From the NCBI GenBank assembly GCA_017416765.1, contig JAFQBE010000013.1, positions 124,001 through 188,000 on the forward strand: DNA of 64,000 bases, written 5' to 3'. The DNA comes from Clostridia bacterium (GTDB lineage Bacteria; Bacillota; Clostridia; Oscillospirales; Acutalibacteraceae). Positions 42,619-49,898 of the stretch are shown here, piece by piece. The notes below the pieces were generated by a model. That model had not been told where the DNA came from. It searched no databases and worked only from the letters and a program-made list of their open reading frames with translations. A program made the translations under genes and the position numbers. Every line of letters starts with the position of its first letter. The stretch's first letter is position 1.

Positions 42619-43734
42619 ATGGAAATGAGAAAATTCAAAGGCATTGATGTTGAAGTTTTCCCGCTTGGTTTCGGCTGTATGCGTTTCCCCACCAAGGGCA
42701 AGGACAATAAAATTGACCGCCCCACCGCAACAAAAATGCTGCGCCATGCAATTGACGAGGGTGTGAACTATGTTGACACCGCTTACTACTATCATGACGG
42801 CGAAAGCGAAGAATTTGTAGGAGAAGCACTGGGCGGCGGCTACAGAGAGAAGGTTTACCTTGCAACAAAGTGTCCCGTTTATGACCTTACTGATGAAATT
42901 ACCTTTGAAATGCGTCTTGACACTCAGCTTGAAAGGCTGAAAACAGACCATATAGATTTTTACCTGCTCCACACTCTGAACCGCGATTTATGGAACAACA
43001 AGGTGCTTAAATACAACGTGCTTGACAGCATGGTAAAAGCCCGCGAAGCAGGAAAAATCAAATACCTCGGCTTTTCCTTCCACGATGATATTGACCTTTT
43101 TAAGGAAATAGTTGATGCGTTTGACTGGGATTTCTGCCAGATTCAGTACAACTATGTTGACACAAAGCATCAGGCAGGCACAGAGGGTCTTGAATACGCT
43201 TATGCCAAGGGTATGAGTGTAATTATAATGGAACCTCTGCGCGGCGGCAGACTTGTAAAGGGTCTGCCCGCAAGAGTAAAAGATGTTCTTCCCAAATCCA
43301 AAAGCAGAGTTGAAACGGCACTCGACTTTATCTGGGACAGAGAAGAGGTCGCACTTCTGCTCAGCGGTATGAGTACACCCAAGCAGGTTGAAGACAACCT
43401 GCGCTATGCAAAGCGCAGCAGCGTAGGCATGCTCACACCCTACGAAAGAAAGACACTTAAAAAAGCTGACGAAGTTTTTCACACCATGCCGCTTGTAGGC
43501 TGTACGGGCTGCGAATATTGCATGCCCTGTCCGTTCGGTGTGGACATTCCCGGCTGCTTTTCTGCTTATAACGCTTCCGTATATAAAGGAAAAAGAACAG
43601 CCAAAGAAATGTATGACGCTTTAAGCGGTAAGGCTGACCTTTGCCGTGCCTGCGGCAAGTGCAAACCGAGCTGTCCGCAGAGCATTGATATCCCCGAAGA
43701 ATTAAAGAAAATCAAGGCTTACTTTGAGGAATAA
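42619..43734 (+). CDS. Aldo/keto reductase with C-terminal 4Fe-4S ferredoxin-type domain
   Basis: A 371-aa protein: an AKR TIM barrel (GFGCMRFPT, NYVDTAYYYHDGESEEFVGE with the catalytic D and Y, HIDFYLLHTLN, KYLGFSFHD) fused to a C-terminal domain with two cysteine clusters, CTGCEYCMPCPFGVDIP and CRACGKCKPSCPQSIDIP, for two 4Fe-4S centres. Such fusions are common in anaerobic Clostridia and have unknown substrates. It begins 3 bp after uxaC, so a role in uronate or sugar-acid reduction is possible. Confidence 0.9.
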   Translation: MEMRKFKGIDVEVFPLGFGCMRFPTKGKDNKIDRPTATKMLRHAIDEGVNYVDTAYYYHDGESEEFVGEALGGGYREKVYLATKCPVYDLTDEITFEMRLDTQLERLKTDHIDFYLLHTLNRDLWNNKVLKYNVLDSMVKAREAGKIKYLGFSFHDDIDLFKEIVDAFDWDFCQIQYNYVDTKHQAGTEGLEYAYAKGMSVIIMEPLRGGRLVKGLPARVKDVLPKSKSRVETALDFIWDREEVALLLSGMSTPKQVEDNLRYAKRSSVGMLTPYERKTLKKADEVFHTMPLVGCTGCEYCMPCPFGVDIPGCFSAYNASVYKGKRTAKEMYDALSGKADLCRACGKCKPSCPQSIDIPEELKKIKAYFEE

Positions 43735-43791
43735 TATATAAATCCACCAATTAAAGCCGCATTTATACGCTGAAATTTGCCTATTGTGTGC

Positions 43792-43820
43792 TTGACACTG
43801 TTGGCATTTTCTGATATAAT
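43792..43820 (+). promoter_or_regulatory. Promoter of rpsF-ssb-rpsR
   Basis: TTGACA (43792-43797), 17-bp spacer, TATAAT (43815-43820), a perfect consensus fitting a highly expressed ribosomal operon. Confidence 0.88.
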
Positions 43821-43825
43821 TCCAT

Positions 43826-43881
43826 TTTGCCGTGACATATTTTACGGCAAATCCTTGCTTCGGAACAGAAGAGTCCGAAGC
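43826..43881 (+). promoter_or_regulatory. Structured 5' leader of the rpsF operon (candidate S6-S18 autoregulatory site)
   Basis: Two stem-loops directly after the start of transcription: TTTGCCGT/ACGGCAAA (43826-43851) and GCTTCGGA/TCCGAAGC (43857-43881). Many bacterial rpsF leaders bind the S6:S18 pair to repress translation; the CCG within the second stem may fit, but this is an inference. The first stem resembles one at the start of the 45178 transcript. Confidence 0.4.
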
Positions 43882-43907
43882 CAAAGACCATAAGGAGGTG
43901 CAAAACA

Positions 43908-44189
43908 ATGTCAAACAACTACGAAATCATGTTGGTATTCTCCCTTGCTAAGGGTGAGGAAGCTGCAAACGCACTTGTAGAGAAGTTCCAGGGTATGATT
44001 GAGAAGAATGGCACTGTCGAAAGCGTTGATGTATGGGGTAAGCGCAAGCTTGAATACCCGATCAACGACGAAACAGAAGCTCTCTATGTTGTTATCAACT
44101 ATCAGAGTGCTCCCGATTTCCAGACAGAGCTCGACCGTGTTCTCAAGATCACAGACGGCGTTCTTCGTTCAATGATCATCCGCAAGTAA
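43908..44189 (+). CDS. rpsF: 30S ribosomal protein S6
   Basis: A 93-aa S6 beginning NNYEIMLVFSLAKGEE, with WGKRKLEYPINDETEALYVV in part, and an end at RSMIIRK. S6 binds 16S rRNA with S18 in the platform of the 30S subunit. It is first of the conserved rpsF-ssb-rpsR operon. AAGGAGGTG lies upstream of the ATG. Confidence 0.97.
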   Translation: MSNNYEIMLVFSLAKGEEAANALVEKFQGMIEKNGTVESVDVWGKRKLEYPINDETEALYVVINYQSAPDFQTELDRVLKITDGVLRSMIIRK

Positions 44190-44204
44190 GAAGGAGGAAA
44201 AGAA

Positions 44205-44651
44205 ATGCTCAACTGTGCAGTTCTTATGGGTCGCCTCGTAGCAGACCCCGAACTCCGTACCACACCCAACGGAATTTCCGTTACCACATTCCGCATTGCT
44301 GTTGACCGCAGCTACGTCCGCCAGGGCGAAGAGCGTCAGGCAGATTTTATCGACATCGTTGCATGGCGTCAGACAGCTGATTTTGTCACACGCTATTTCC
44401 GCAAGGGTTCGATGATTGCCGTTCAGGGCTCAATCCAGACCCGCAGCTATGAGGACAAAATGGGTAACAAGCGCACCGCAGTCGAGGTTGTTGCAGATAA
44501 CGTAAGTTTCTGCGGCTCCAAGGCAGAAAGCGGTACAGCCGGCGCAGCACGCCCGGCAGCAGCCCCGGCAGCTCCCGCTGCCAGCTTCTCAACAGGCGGT
44601 ATGGGCGATTTTGAATCCATCGAGGACGATGACGATTCACTCCCCTTCTAA
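44205..44651 (+). CDS. ssb: Single-stranded DNA-binding protein
   Basis: A 148-aa SSB with an N-terminal OB-fold (NCAVLMGRLVADPELRTTPN, FRIAVDRSY, FIDIVAWRQTADFVTRYFRK in part, GSIQTRSYEDKMGNKRTAVE in part), an Ala/Pro-rich linker and the acidic tip DDDDSLPF that recruits replication and repair proteins. It lies between S6 and S18, the standard Firmicute arrangement, with AAGGAGG upstream. Confidence 0.97.
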   Translation: MLNCAVLMGRLVADPELRTTPNGISVTTFRIAVDRSYVRQGEERQADFIDIVAWRQTADFVTRYFRKGSMIAVQGSIQTRSYEDKMGNKRTAVEVVADNVSFCGSKAESGTAGAARPAAAPAAPAASFSTGGMGDFESIEDDDDSLPF

Positions 44652-44690
44652 AAACCGACTGTCCTAAAATCTATAAGGAGGATAACTACA

Positions 44691-44936
44691 ATGGCATACG
44701 AAAAGAATGACAGACGTCCCAACAGAAAAGGCCGCAGAAAAGTCTGCACCTTCTGTGTTGATAAGGTAGATTACATCGACTACAAGGATGTCAACAAGCT
44801 TCGCCGCTTCACATCTGAAAGAGCAAAGATTCTCCCCAGACGTGTAACAGGCACATGTGCAAAGCACCAGAGAGAGCTTACAACAGCTATCAAGCGTGCA
44901 CGCTATGTTGCTCTTCTTCCCTACACAGCTGACTGA
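44691..44936 (+). CDS. rpsR: 30S ribosomal protein S18
   Basis: An 81-aa S18 with a basic N-terminus ([18 protein letters not shown]), the core [20 protein letters not shown] and [20 protein letters not shown], ending near ALLPY. The Cys pairs CTFC and C in GTCAKH show the zinc-binding-type S18. It partners with S6 on the 30S platform. Confidence 0.97.
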   Translation: MAYEKNDRRPNRKGRRKVCTFCVDKVDYIDYKDVNKLRRFTSERAKILPRRVTGTCAKHQRELTTAIKRARYVALLPYTAD

Positions 44937-44976
44937 TTTTAACCGGCTGTAAAGCAGAAGAACCAATTGAAAAATC

Positions 44977-45019
44977 AAGGCTTGTCTATGGTTTTGTCCA
45001 TACAAGCCTTATTTTCTTT
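44977..45019 (+). terminator. Terminator of the rpsF operon
   Basis: AAGGCTTGT...ATGG pairs with CCAT...ACAAGCCTT (44977-45010) with a 6-base loop, followed by ATTTTCTTTTT. Confidence 0.85.
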
Positions 45020-45083
45020 TTCAGCACTAAAGGTTACAAATGGTTACAATTTCAAATTGTTAAGATTTTTTGAACAAATTTTG

Positions 45084-45111
45084 TTGACTAACCTGCTTTT
45101 TATGGTATAAT
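45084..45111 (+). promoter_or_regulatory. Promoter of the Thr-rich surface protein
   Basis: TTGACT (45084-45089), 16-bp spacer, TATAAT (45106-45111). A hairpin TGCCGT/ACGGCA (45122-45140) lies at the predicted transcript start. Confidence 0.7.
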
Positions 45112-45177
45112 GATGGTAAATTGCCGTGGATTTTACGGCATTAATTAAAATTTTATGTGAAAAGGAGAAAGAATAAA

Positions 45178-45894
45178 ATGAAAGAAACTATGCAGAAAGC
45201 AATCATGCTCATCATGGCAGCAATCATGATTTTTAGCACAACTGTTCTTGTTAATGCACAGGGCGGCGAAATGGGCGATTCCAGCACTACCACCACAAAG
45301 CCCACAACTACTGAAGCCCCCACAACAACAAAAGCCCCCGAAACCACCACAAAAGCTCCCGAAACCACAACCAAATCCGGTGAAACTACAACTATCAAAC
45401 CCGCTGAAACAACCACAAAAGCCGGCGAAACCACAACCAAGGACGGCGAAACAACTACTAAAGCCGGTGAAACAACCACAGTCAAGGATGGCGAAACAAC
45501 AAAAGCCGGTGAAACTACAACAAAGGCTCCCGAAACACCTACTGACGAAGACGAGAGCGATTACACAACAGTAACCCGCAACGAGCGTCCCACAACAACA
45601 AAGAAGGCAACTACCACAAAGAAGCCCGTTGCAACAACAAAGAGAAAGCCTGTTGCCAACAAGTATCCCACAGCTACAACAACTGCTGTAGAAGAATCCT
45701 CAACAGAGCTTGAAGCAAGCTCAATCGAAGAAACAACAACGCTCTTCATGTACACCTTCGCTCCCGAAACCACAACTGAGGAAGCCGAAGAAGAAAGCAA
45801 CGTAAACATAAAGAAGATTATCGTTATTGCTGTTATCGTTGTTGCCGTAGCAGGTGCAGGTGTCTGCCTGTTCATTCTCAGCAAAAAGCAATAA
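45178..45894 (+). CDS. Thr-rich repetitive surface protein with signal peptide and membrane anchor
   Basis: A 238-aa protein: signal peptide (KAIMLIMAAIMIFSTTVLVNA), a mucin-like stalk of about 13 short repeats of the type ETTTKAG/ETTTKAP/ETTTKDG, a basic Thr/Lys tract (TTTKKATTTKKPVATTKRKP), an acidic region, and a C-terminal membrane helix (KIIVIAVIVVAVAGAGVCLF) with a short cytoplasmic tail. No LPXTG motif is present. Such Thr/Pro-rich stalks are often O-glycosylated. It has its own promoter and terminator. No family is recognised. Confidence 0.82.
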   Translation: MKETMQKAIMLIMAAIMIFSTTVLVNAQGGEMGDSSTTTTKPTTTEAPTTTKAPETTTKAPETTTKSGETTTIKPAETTTKAGETTTKDGETTTKAGETTTVKDGETTKAGETTTKAPETPTDEDESDYTTVTRNERPTTTKKATTTKKPVATTKRKPVANKYPTATTTAVEESSTELEASSIEETTTLFMYTFAPETTTEEAEEESNVNIKKIIVIAVIVVAVAGAGVCLFILSKKQ

Positions 45895-45916
45895 TAACCC
45901 CCAATAGCTAACTCAC

Positions 45917-45946
45917 ACGGACGCAGTTAAAACTGCGTCCGTTTTT
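45917..45946 (+). terminator. Terminator of the Thr-rich protein gene
   Basis: ACGGACGCAGTT (45917-45928) pairs perfectly with AACTGCGTCCGT (45931-45942), followed by TTTT. A short loop and strong stem. Confidence 0.9.
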
Positions 45947-45948
45947 AC

Positions 45949-46138
45949 AAATTACAGTTTATCTGCCCGCGGCAGATAAACTGTAATTAATGCAAAATTG
46001 AAAATGTAAAATGAAAAATTAATGGTCGCTTCGCTCCGAATTATATATTATCGGGTGTGGGCGTAGCCCACCAACAATTTTTCATTTTCAACTTTACATT
46101 TTCCATTATTACAGTTTTGCAAAGCTAAACTGTAATTT
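45949..46138. repeat. Composite intergenic repeat with AAATTACAGTTT/AAACTGTAATTT ends (copy 5)
   Basis: Perfect inverted ends (45949-45960 and 46127-46138). Each end is a hairpin of its own: ACAGTTTATCTGCC with GGCAGATAAACTGT on the left, and ATTACAGTTTTGC with GCTAAACTGTAAT on the right. The arms AAAATTGAAAATGTAAAATG and CATTTTCAACTTTACATTTT are complementary. The core has GGTCGCTTCGCTCCGAA and GGGTGTGGGCGTAGCCCACC. No gene is present. Confidence 0.8.
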
Positions 46139-46165
46139 ATCAATCCATTTTGAAAGGTATCACAA

Positions 46166-46729
46166 ATGAAAAAGCTTACCATCATCTTATCCGTAATTTT
46201 TTGCTTTTTGTTTTCATTCAGCGCAGTTGCGGCTGACGGTGCAATTACTCTTGAAGCAAAACAGATAGAAAATGAAATAGTTTTAGCCCTGAACATTTCC
46301 GAAAATTCAAAGCTCTGCACCACCGAAATTTATGTTGAATATCCGGAAGATGCCGTTGAATTCAAAACAGGCAGCTGTGTTGCAGGGTCAGCCGCGGCGG
46401 AGCTTTCGCCCTATATCACCGCGAGCGTTTTAAGCGACGGCATACTTAAAATCAGCTACACCTGCACCGATGTTCTTACCGCGGGCGGCGAAATTTGCAC
46501 ACTCAGCTTTAAGCCGAAAAAAGATGCAACCGTAATTTTCACTCCCGAAATTGAACACGCAGAAACCTTCGACGGCAAGCATATCCGCTCGCTCAGTTTT
46601 ACGGCAGAGGGCTGTGAAACTGCTGCTCAAGGCAATTCTTCAAACGCAATTATTATTTGTGCTGTTGTTACAGCTCTTGCTGCTGCCGCAATTATCGCCG
46701 CAGCAATAATTAAAAGGCGCAAAGTTTGA
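46166..46729 (+). CDS. Secreted cohesin-like domain protein with C-terminal membrane anchor
   Basis: A 187-aa protein: signal peptide (LTIILSVIFCFLFSFSAVAA), a beta-rich domain of about 130 residues with IYVEYPEDAVEFKTGS, SDGILKISYTCTDVLTAGGE and ICTLSFKPKKDATVIFTPE, which follows the jelly-roll pattern of cohesin and related carbohydrate-binding domains, and a C-terminal membrane helix (AIIICAVVTALAAAAIIAAA) with RRKV tail. A cohesin-type scaffold role is possible but no dockerin is seen in the window. It precedes the GT4 gene by 57 bp. Confidence 0.72.
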   Translation: MKKLTIILSVIFCFLFSFSAVAADGAITLEAKQIENEIVLALNISENSKLCTTEIYVEYPEDAVEFKTGSCVAGSAAAELSPYITASVLSDGILKISYTCTDVLTAGGEICTLSFKPKKDATVIFTPEIEHAETFDGKHIRSLSFTAEGCETAAQGNSSNAIIICAVVTALAAAAIIAAAIIKRRKV

Positions 46730-46785
46730 CACAGTGCGCACAAAATGATATGCTTGAATAAAAGATATTTTTCAGGTGACAGCTT

Positions 46786-47979
46786 ATGAAAAAAAGACTT
46801 GTTTTTGTAATGGAATCAATGGGCAGCGGCGGCGGTGAGCGTAGTCTGCTGACACTTTTACAGCTCATGGTTTACGAAAAGTACGATGTTGATTTACTGC
46901 TTTTCAATCAATCAGGGCTTTTTATGGGGATGATTCCTCCGCAGGTAAAATTAATTGACTTTGATGAAAGCTATAAAGCTTTTTCTGCCCCGCTTTCACA
47001 GAGTGTGAAAAGCTATTTCCTCAAAGGCAAGCTATTTTCTGCGCTGAACCGTATTTTATATTCAAAAGCTGTAAATTCAAAAAGCAGCAGTTCGCTTCAC
47101 CGCGACCAGCTTGCCTGGAAATATATGAAAAAGGCTTTTAAAGAAAAGCTTACAGGCTACGATGCCGCAATAGGCTACCTTGAAGGCAAACCGAACTTTT
47201 TCGTTGCCGACTGTGTTGATGCAAAAATAAAAATCGGCTATGTTCACAACGATTACCGCAAGCTTCAAATGAGTGAAAAGCTTGACAAAGCCTTTTTCAA
47301 AAAGCTTGATTATATAGTCAGCGTTTCAGATGAATGCTGTAATGTACTCAAAGAAGTTTTTTCCGAATATGCAGAAAGGGTAAAAAAAGTAGAAAACATT
47401 ACCTCACCATCAACGCTTGTTAAAATGGGCGAAGACCAAGCCGAAGAATACAAAAATACGAATAAAAAAATACTGCTTACCGTCGGCAGGCTTTCGAAGC
47501 AGAAGGGCTACGATATTGCTGTTGATGCCGCAGAAATTCTTGACAGAAACGGCATTGATTTCAAATGGTTCGCCATAGGCAAGGGCGAACTCAAAGAAGA
47601 AATTGATGCAAAAATAAAAGAAAAAAATCTTGAAGATAGGTTTATTCTTTTAGGCGAACGTGCAAACCCCTACCCGTATATAAACGGCTGCGATGTTTAT
47701 GTTCAGTCCTCTTATTTTGAGGGCAAATCCATAGCGATTGACGAGGCAAAGTGCTTTGCCAAGCCGATTGTTGCCACAAAATTCACAACCGTACTTGACC
47801 AGCTGACCGACGGTAAAACTGCCCTGCTTGCAGAAATTGATGCCGCCAGCGTTGCAGAAAAAATTGCCGCACTTTTAAGTGATGAACAGCTTTGCCGCAC
47901 TTTAAGCGAAAACCTTAAAAACGAAAAAGTCGGCAACGAAGAAGAAATTGAAAAATTCTACAGACTTTTGGGTGATTGA
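46786..47979 (+). CDS. Family 4 glycosyltransferase, paralogue of the polysaccharide-locus GT4
   Basis: A 397-aa GT-B protein starting FVMESMGSGGGERSLLTLLQ. The donor domain has LLTVGRLSKQKGYDIAVDAA, LLGERANPYPYINGCDVYVQ and FEGKSIAIDEAKCFAKPIVA. It matches the GT4 at 22034-23209 over its length, including a similar N-terminus and YAxxVxxxxNI-type central part, so the two derive from a duplication. Its stop is 2 bp before the next start (RBS GGTGA inside its last codons), so it is co-translated with the GH88/105-like gene. Confidence 0.9.
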   Translation: MKKRLVFVMESMGSGGGERSLLTLLQLMVYEKYDVDLLLFNQSGLFMGMIPPQVKLIDFDESYKAFSAPLSQSVKSYFLKGKLFSALNRILYSKAVNSKSSSSLHRDQLAWKYMKKAFKEKLTGYDAAIGYLEGKPNFFVADCVDAKIKIGYVHNDYRKLQMSEKLDKAFFKKLDYIVSVSDECCNVLKEVFSEYAERVKKVENITSPSTLVKMGEDQAEEYKNTNKKILLTVGRLSKQKGYDIAVDAAEILDRNGIDFKWFAIGKGELKEEIDAKIKEKNLEDRFILLGERANPYPYINGCDVYVQSSYFEGKSIAIDEAKCFAKPIVATKFTTVLDQLTDGKTALLAEIDAASVAEKIAALLSDEQLCRTLSENLKNEKVGNEEEIEKFYRLLGD

Positions 47980-47981
47980 AA

Positions 47982-49106
47982 ATGACAGCATTTGTTATTT
48001 CGCTTCTTACAATTCTTTTGCTGATATGCCTGTTTATTTTAGGCTGTGATTTTGTGCCGATGTTTATGACATGGCTTGGCAGAATACATATTGGCAGCTT
48101 TGAAACCGAAAAGCAATGGAAAGACAAGGCAGAAAAAGTTGCGCTGAAATGGGTAAAAAAGCTCCCCAAAATAGCAACAACCGACAAAACAGCCTACACC
48201 TTTCTCCCCCGAATCAAAGGCGAATATGTAAACAAAAAATTCAATGCATGGCAGGAAGCCTGTCTTCTGCTTGCATTAAAAGATAACGAAGAAGCAAGAA
48301 GCGCGGCTTACGATTTTTTTACAAAAGCCGAGCTTGAAAAGCAGGAATATACCCCGGGCAACGCAATGCTGCTGTATGCCCTGCTTGAAAGCGGCTTTGA
48401 AAAGGATGAAAAGGTTGCCGCCGCAGCAGCAGATTACTGCAAAAAAGCACTTGCCGTTGCCGGTATGTCAACCCTGCCCTACAACAAGGGAAGCGACAAC
48501 CACTATGTTGATGTGCTCGGCATGGTCTGCCCGTTTTTAGTTAAATATCACCTTACCTACGGCAGCAATCAGGCACTTGAGCTTGTAAAACGGCAGTTTG
48601 ACGAATATTACGAATACGGCATGCATGAGCGCACTGGTCTGCCTGTACATTGCTTTGGAATATCCGCTAAGATACCGCGCGGCATTTACGGCTGGGGCAG
48701 AGGCTGCGGCTGGCTTGCCTTCGGTCTTGCCGAATGCTTCAGACTGCTTGACGGTAAAGAAAGCTACAGCGCCGAAATAAAAAACAGGCTTATCGCCTAT
48801 GCAGATACCGTAAAAAAATATCAGCGTAAAAACGGCAGCTTTTCTTTCCTGCTCGGTGCAGGAAACGCCGCCGATTCTTCCGCTACCGCAATGCTTGCAT
48901 ATTTCTTTACTCAGGTTGAAAAAATAAAAGGTACGGGTGAATTTGCATTTCGCGCAGAAGTTGCAAAAAAATATTTAATAAGTGTTACACGGCGTGACGG
49001 CAAAGTGGATTTTGCCCAGGGCGATTCCATGTCCGGCGGGAATTATTCACGCCGCTTTGAGCCTATGCCTGCCGCTCAGGCTTTTGCATTAATGATATTG
49101 AAATAA
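47982..49106 (+). CDS. GH88/GH105-like (alpha/alpha)6-barrel protein with N-terminal membrane helix
   Basis: A 374-aa protein. A membrane helix at the N-terminus (FVISLLTILLLICLFILGCD) is followed by a helical-repeat domain with NHYVDVLGMVCPFLVKYHLT, ERTGLPVHCFG and IYGWGRGCGWLAFGLAECFR, which match the unsaturated-uronyl hydrolase families GH88/GH105 (W-x-R-G-N/C-G-W and the His/Asp catalytic regions). The usual catalytic Asp in the V-D-D-L region appears as HYVDVLG. Activity is therefore inferred. It is tightly coupled to the GT4 gene, so it may act on the product of that locus. Confidence 0.7.
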   Translation: MTAFVISLLTILLLICLFILGCDFVPMFMTWLGRIHIGSFETEKQWKDKAEKVALKWVKKLPKIATTDKTAYTFLPRIKGEYVNKKFNAWQEACLLLALKDNEEARSAAYDFFTKAELEKQEYTPGNAMLLYALLESGFEKDEKVAAAAADYCKKALAVAGMSTLPYNKGSDNHYVDVLGMVCPFLVKYHLTYGSNQALELVKRQFDEYYEYGMHERTGLPVHCFGISAKIPRGIYGWGRGCGWLAFGLAECFRLLDGKESYSAEIKNRLIAYADTVKKYQRKNGSFSFLLGAGNAADSSATAMLAYFFTQVEKIKGTGEFAFRAEVAKKYLISVTRRDGKVDFAQGDSMSGGNYSRRFEPMPAAQAFALMILK

Positions 49107-49116
49107 AAAATTTAGA

Positions 49117-49150
49117 AAATTTGTAATAATTTTGACAGTAAATTTGTAAT
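49117..49150 (+). promoter_or_regulatory. Direct repeat upstream of the two-component system
   Basis: AAATTTGTAAT occurs twice (49117-49127 and 49140-49150), 23 bp apart start to start, about two helical turns. This spacing fits an OmpR-family dimer on one DNA face and could be an autoregulatory site. A TTGACA lies between the copies, but no well-spaced -10 follows. Confidence 0.4.
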
Positions 49151-49205
49151 TAAAGGTTGATATATTTTTACCGTGGACAGCAAACGGAAGGACAGGGTGA
49201 AAAAT

Positions 49206-49898
49206 ATGCACAATATTTTAGTCTGTGATGACGATGTTGCAATAGTAAATTCCATAGAAATCTATCTGAACCTTGAGGGCTACAATGTATTCAAGGCTTA
49301 CAACGGCAAGGAAGCGGTGGAAATAGCAAAAGCTCAAGAACTTCACTGTATAGTGCTTGACATAATGATGCCCGAAATGGACGGACTGCAGGCTACACTT
49401 CGTCTGCGGGAAGAAAACAATGTGCCGATAATTCTGCTTTCTGCCAAAAGCGAAGATACGGACAAAATAACCGGGCTTGGTTTCGGAGCGGATGACTACA
49501 TAACCAAGCCGTTCAATCCGCTTGAGCTTGTGGCAAGGGTTAAATCACAAATTCGCCGCTACACAAGCCTTGGCGGTAATTCTGCCCCGCCCGAAAGCTG
49601 TATAGTCAACGGCGAGCTTGTGCTGGACAAAGAAGCGCGCGAAGTAACCGTTGCGGGCGAAGCGATAAAGCTTACGGCAACCGAATACAAAATTATTGAG
49701 TATTTAATGAGTAACCTCGGAAGAGTGCTTTCCACAACACAGATTTATGAGGCGGTATGGAACGAGCCGGCATATTCAACCGACAAAACCGTAACCGTAC
49801 ACATCAGGCGGATTAGGGAAAAGATTGAGCTTGACCCGCGGAATCCGAAATACTTAAAGGTGGTGTGGGGACTTGGATACAAAATTGAAAAAGTATAA
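49206..49898 (+). CDS. OmpR-family response regulator
   Basis: A 230-aa regulator. The receiver domain has the acidic pair in CDDDVAIV, phosphoacceptor Asp52 in IVLDIMMPEMDG, Ser/Thr in LLSAKSEDT and Lys in DDYITKPFNP. The C-terminal winged helix has ELVLDKEAREVTVAGEAIKL and TDKTVTVHIRRIREKIE, ending GLGYKIEKV. It resembles the VanR/PhoP subgroup. The ATG at 49206 has GGGTGA upstream. The kinase gene overlaps its last codons. Confidence 0.95.
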   Translation: MHNILVCDDDVAIVNSIEIYLNLEGYNVFKAYNGKEAVEIAKAQELHCIVLDIMMPEMDGLQATLRLREENNVPIILLSAKSEDTDKITGLGFGADDYITKPFNPLELVARVKSQIRRYTSLGGNSAPPESCIVNGELVLDKEAREVTVAGEAIKLTATEYKIIEYLMSNLGRVLSTTQIYEAVWNEPAYSTDKTVTVHIRRIREKIELDPRNPKYLKVVWGLGYKIEKV

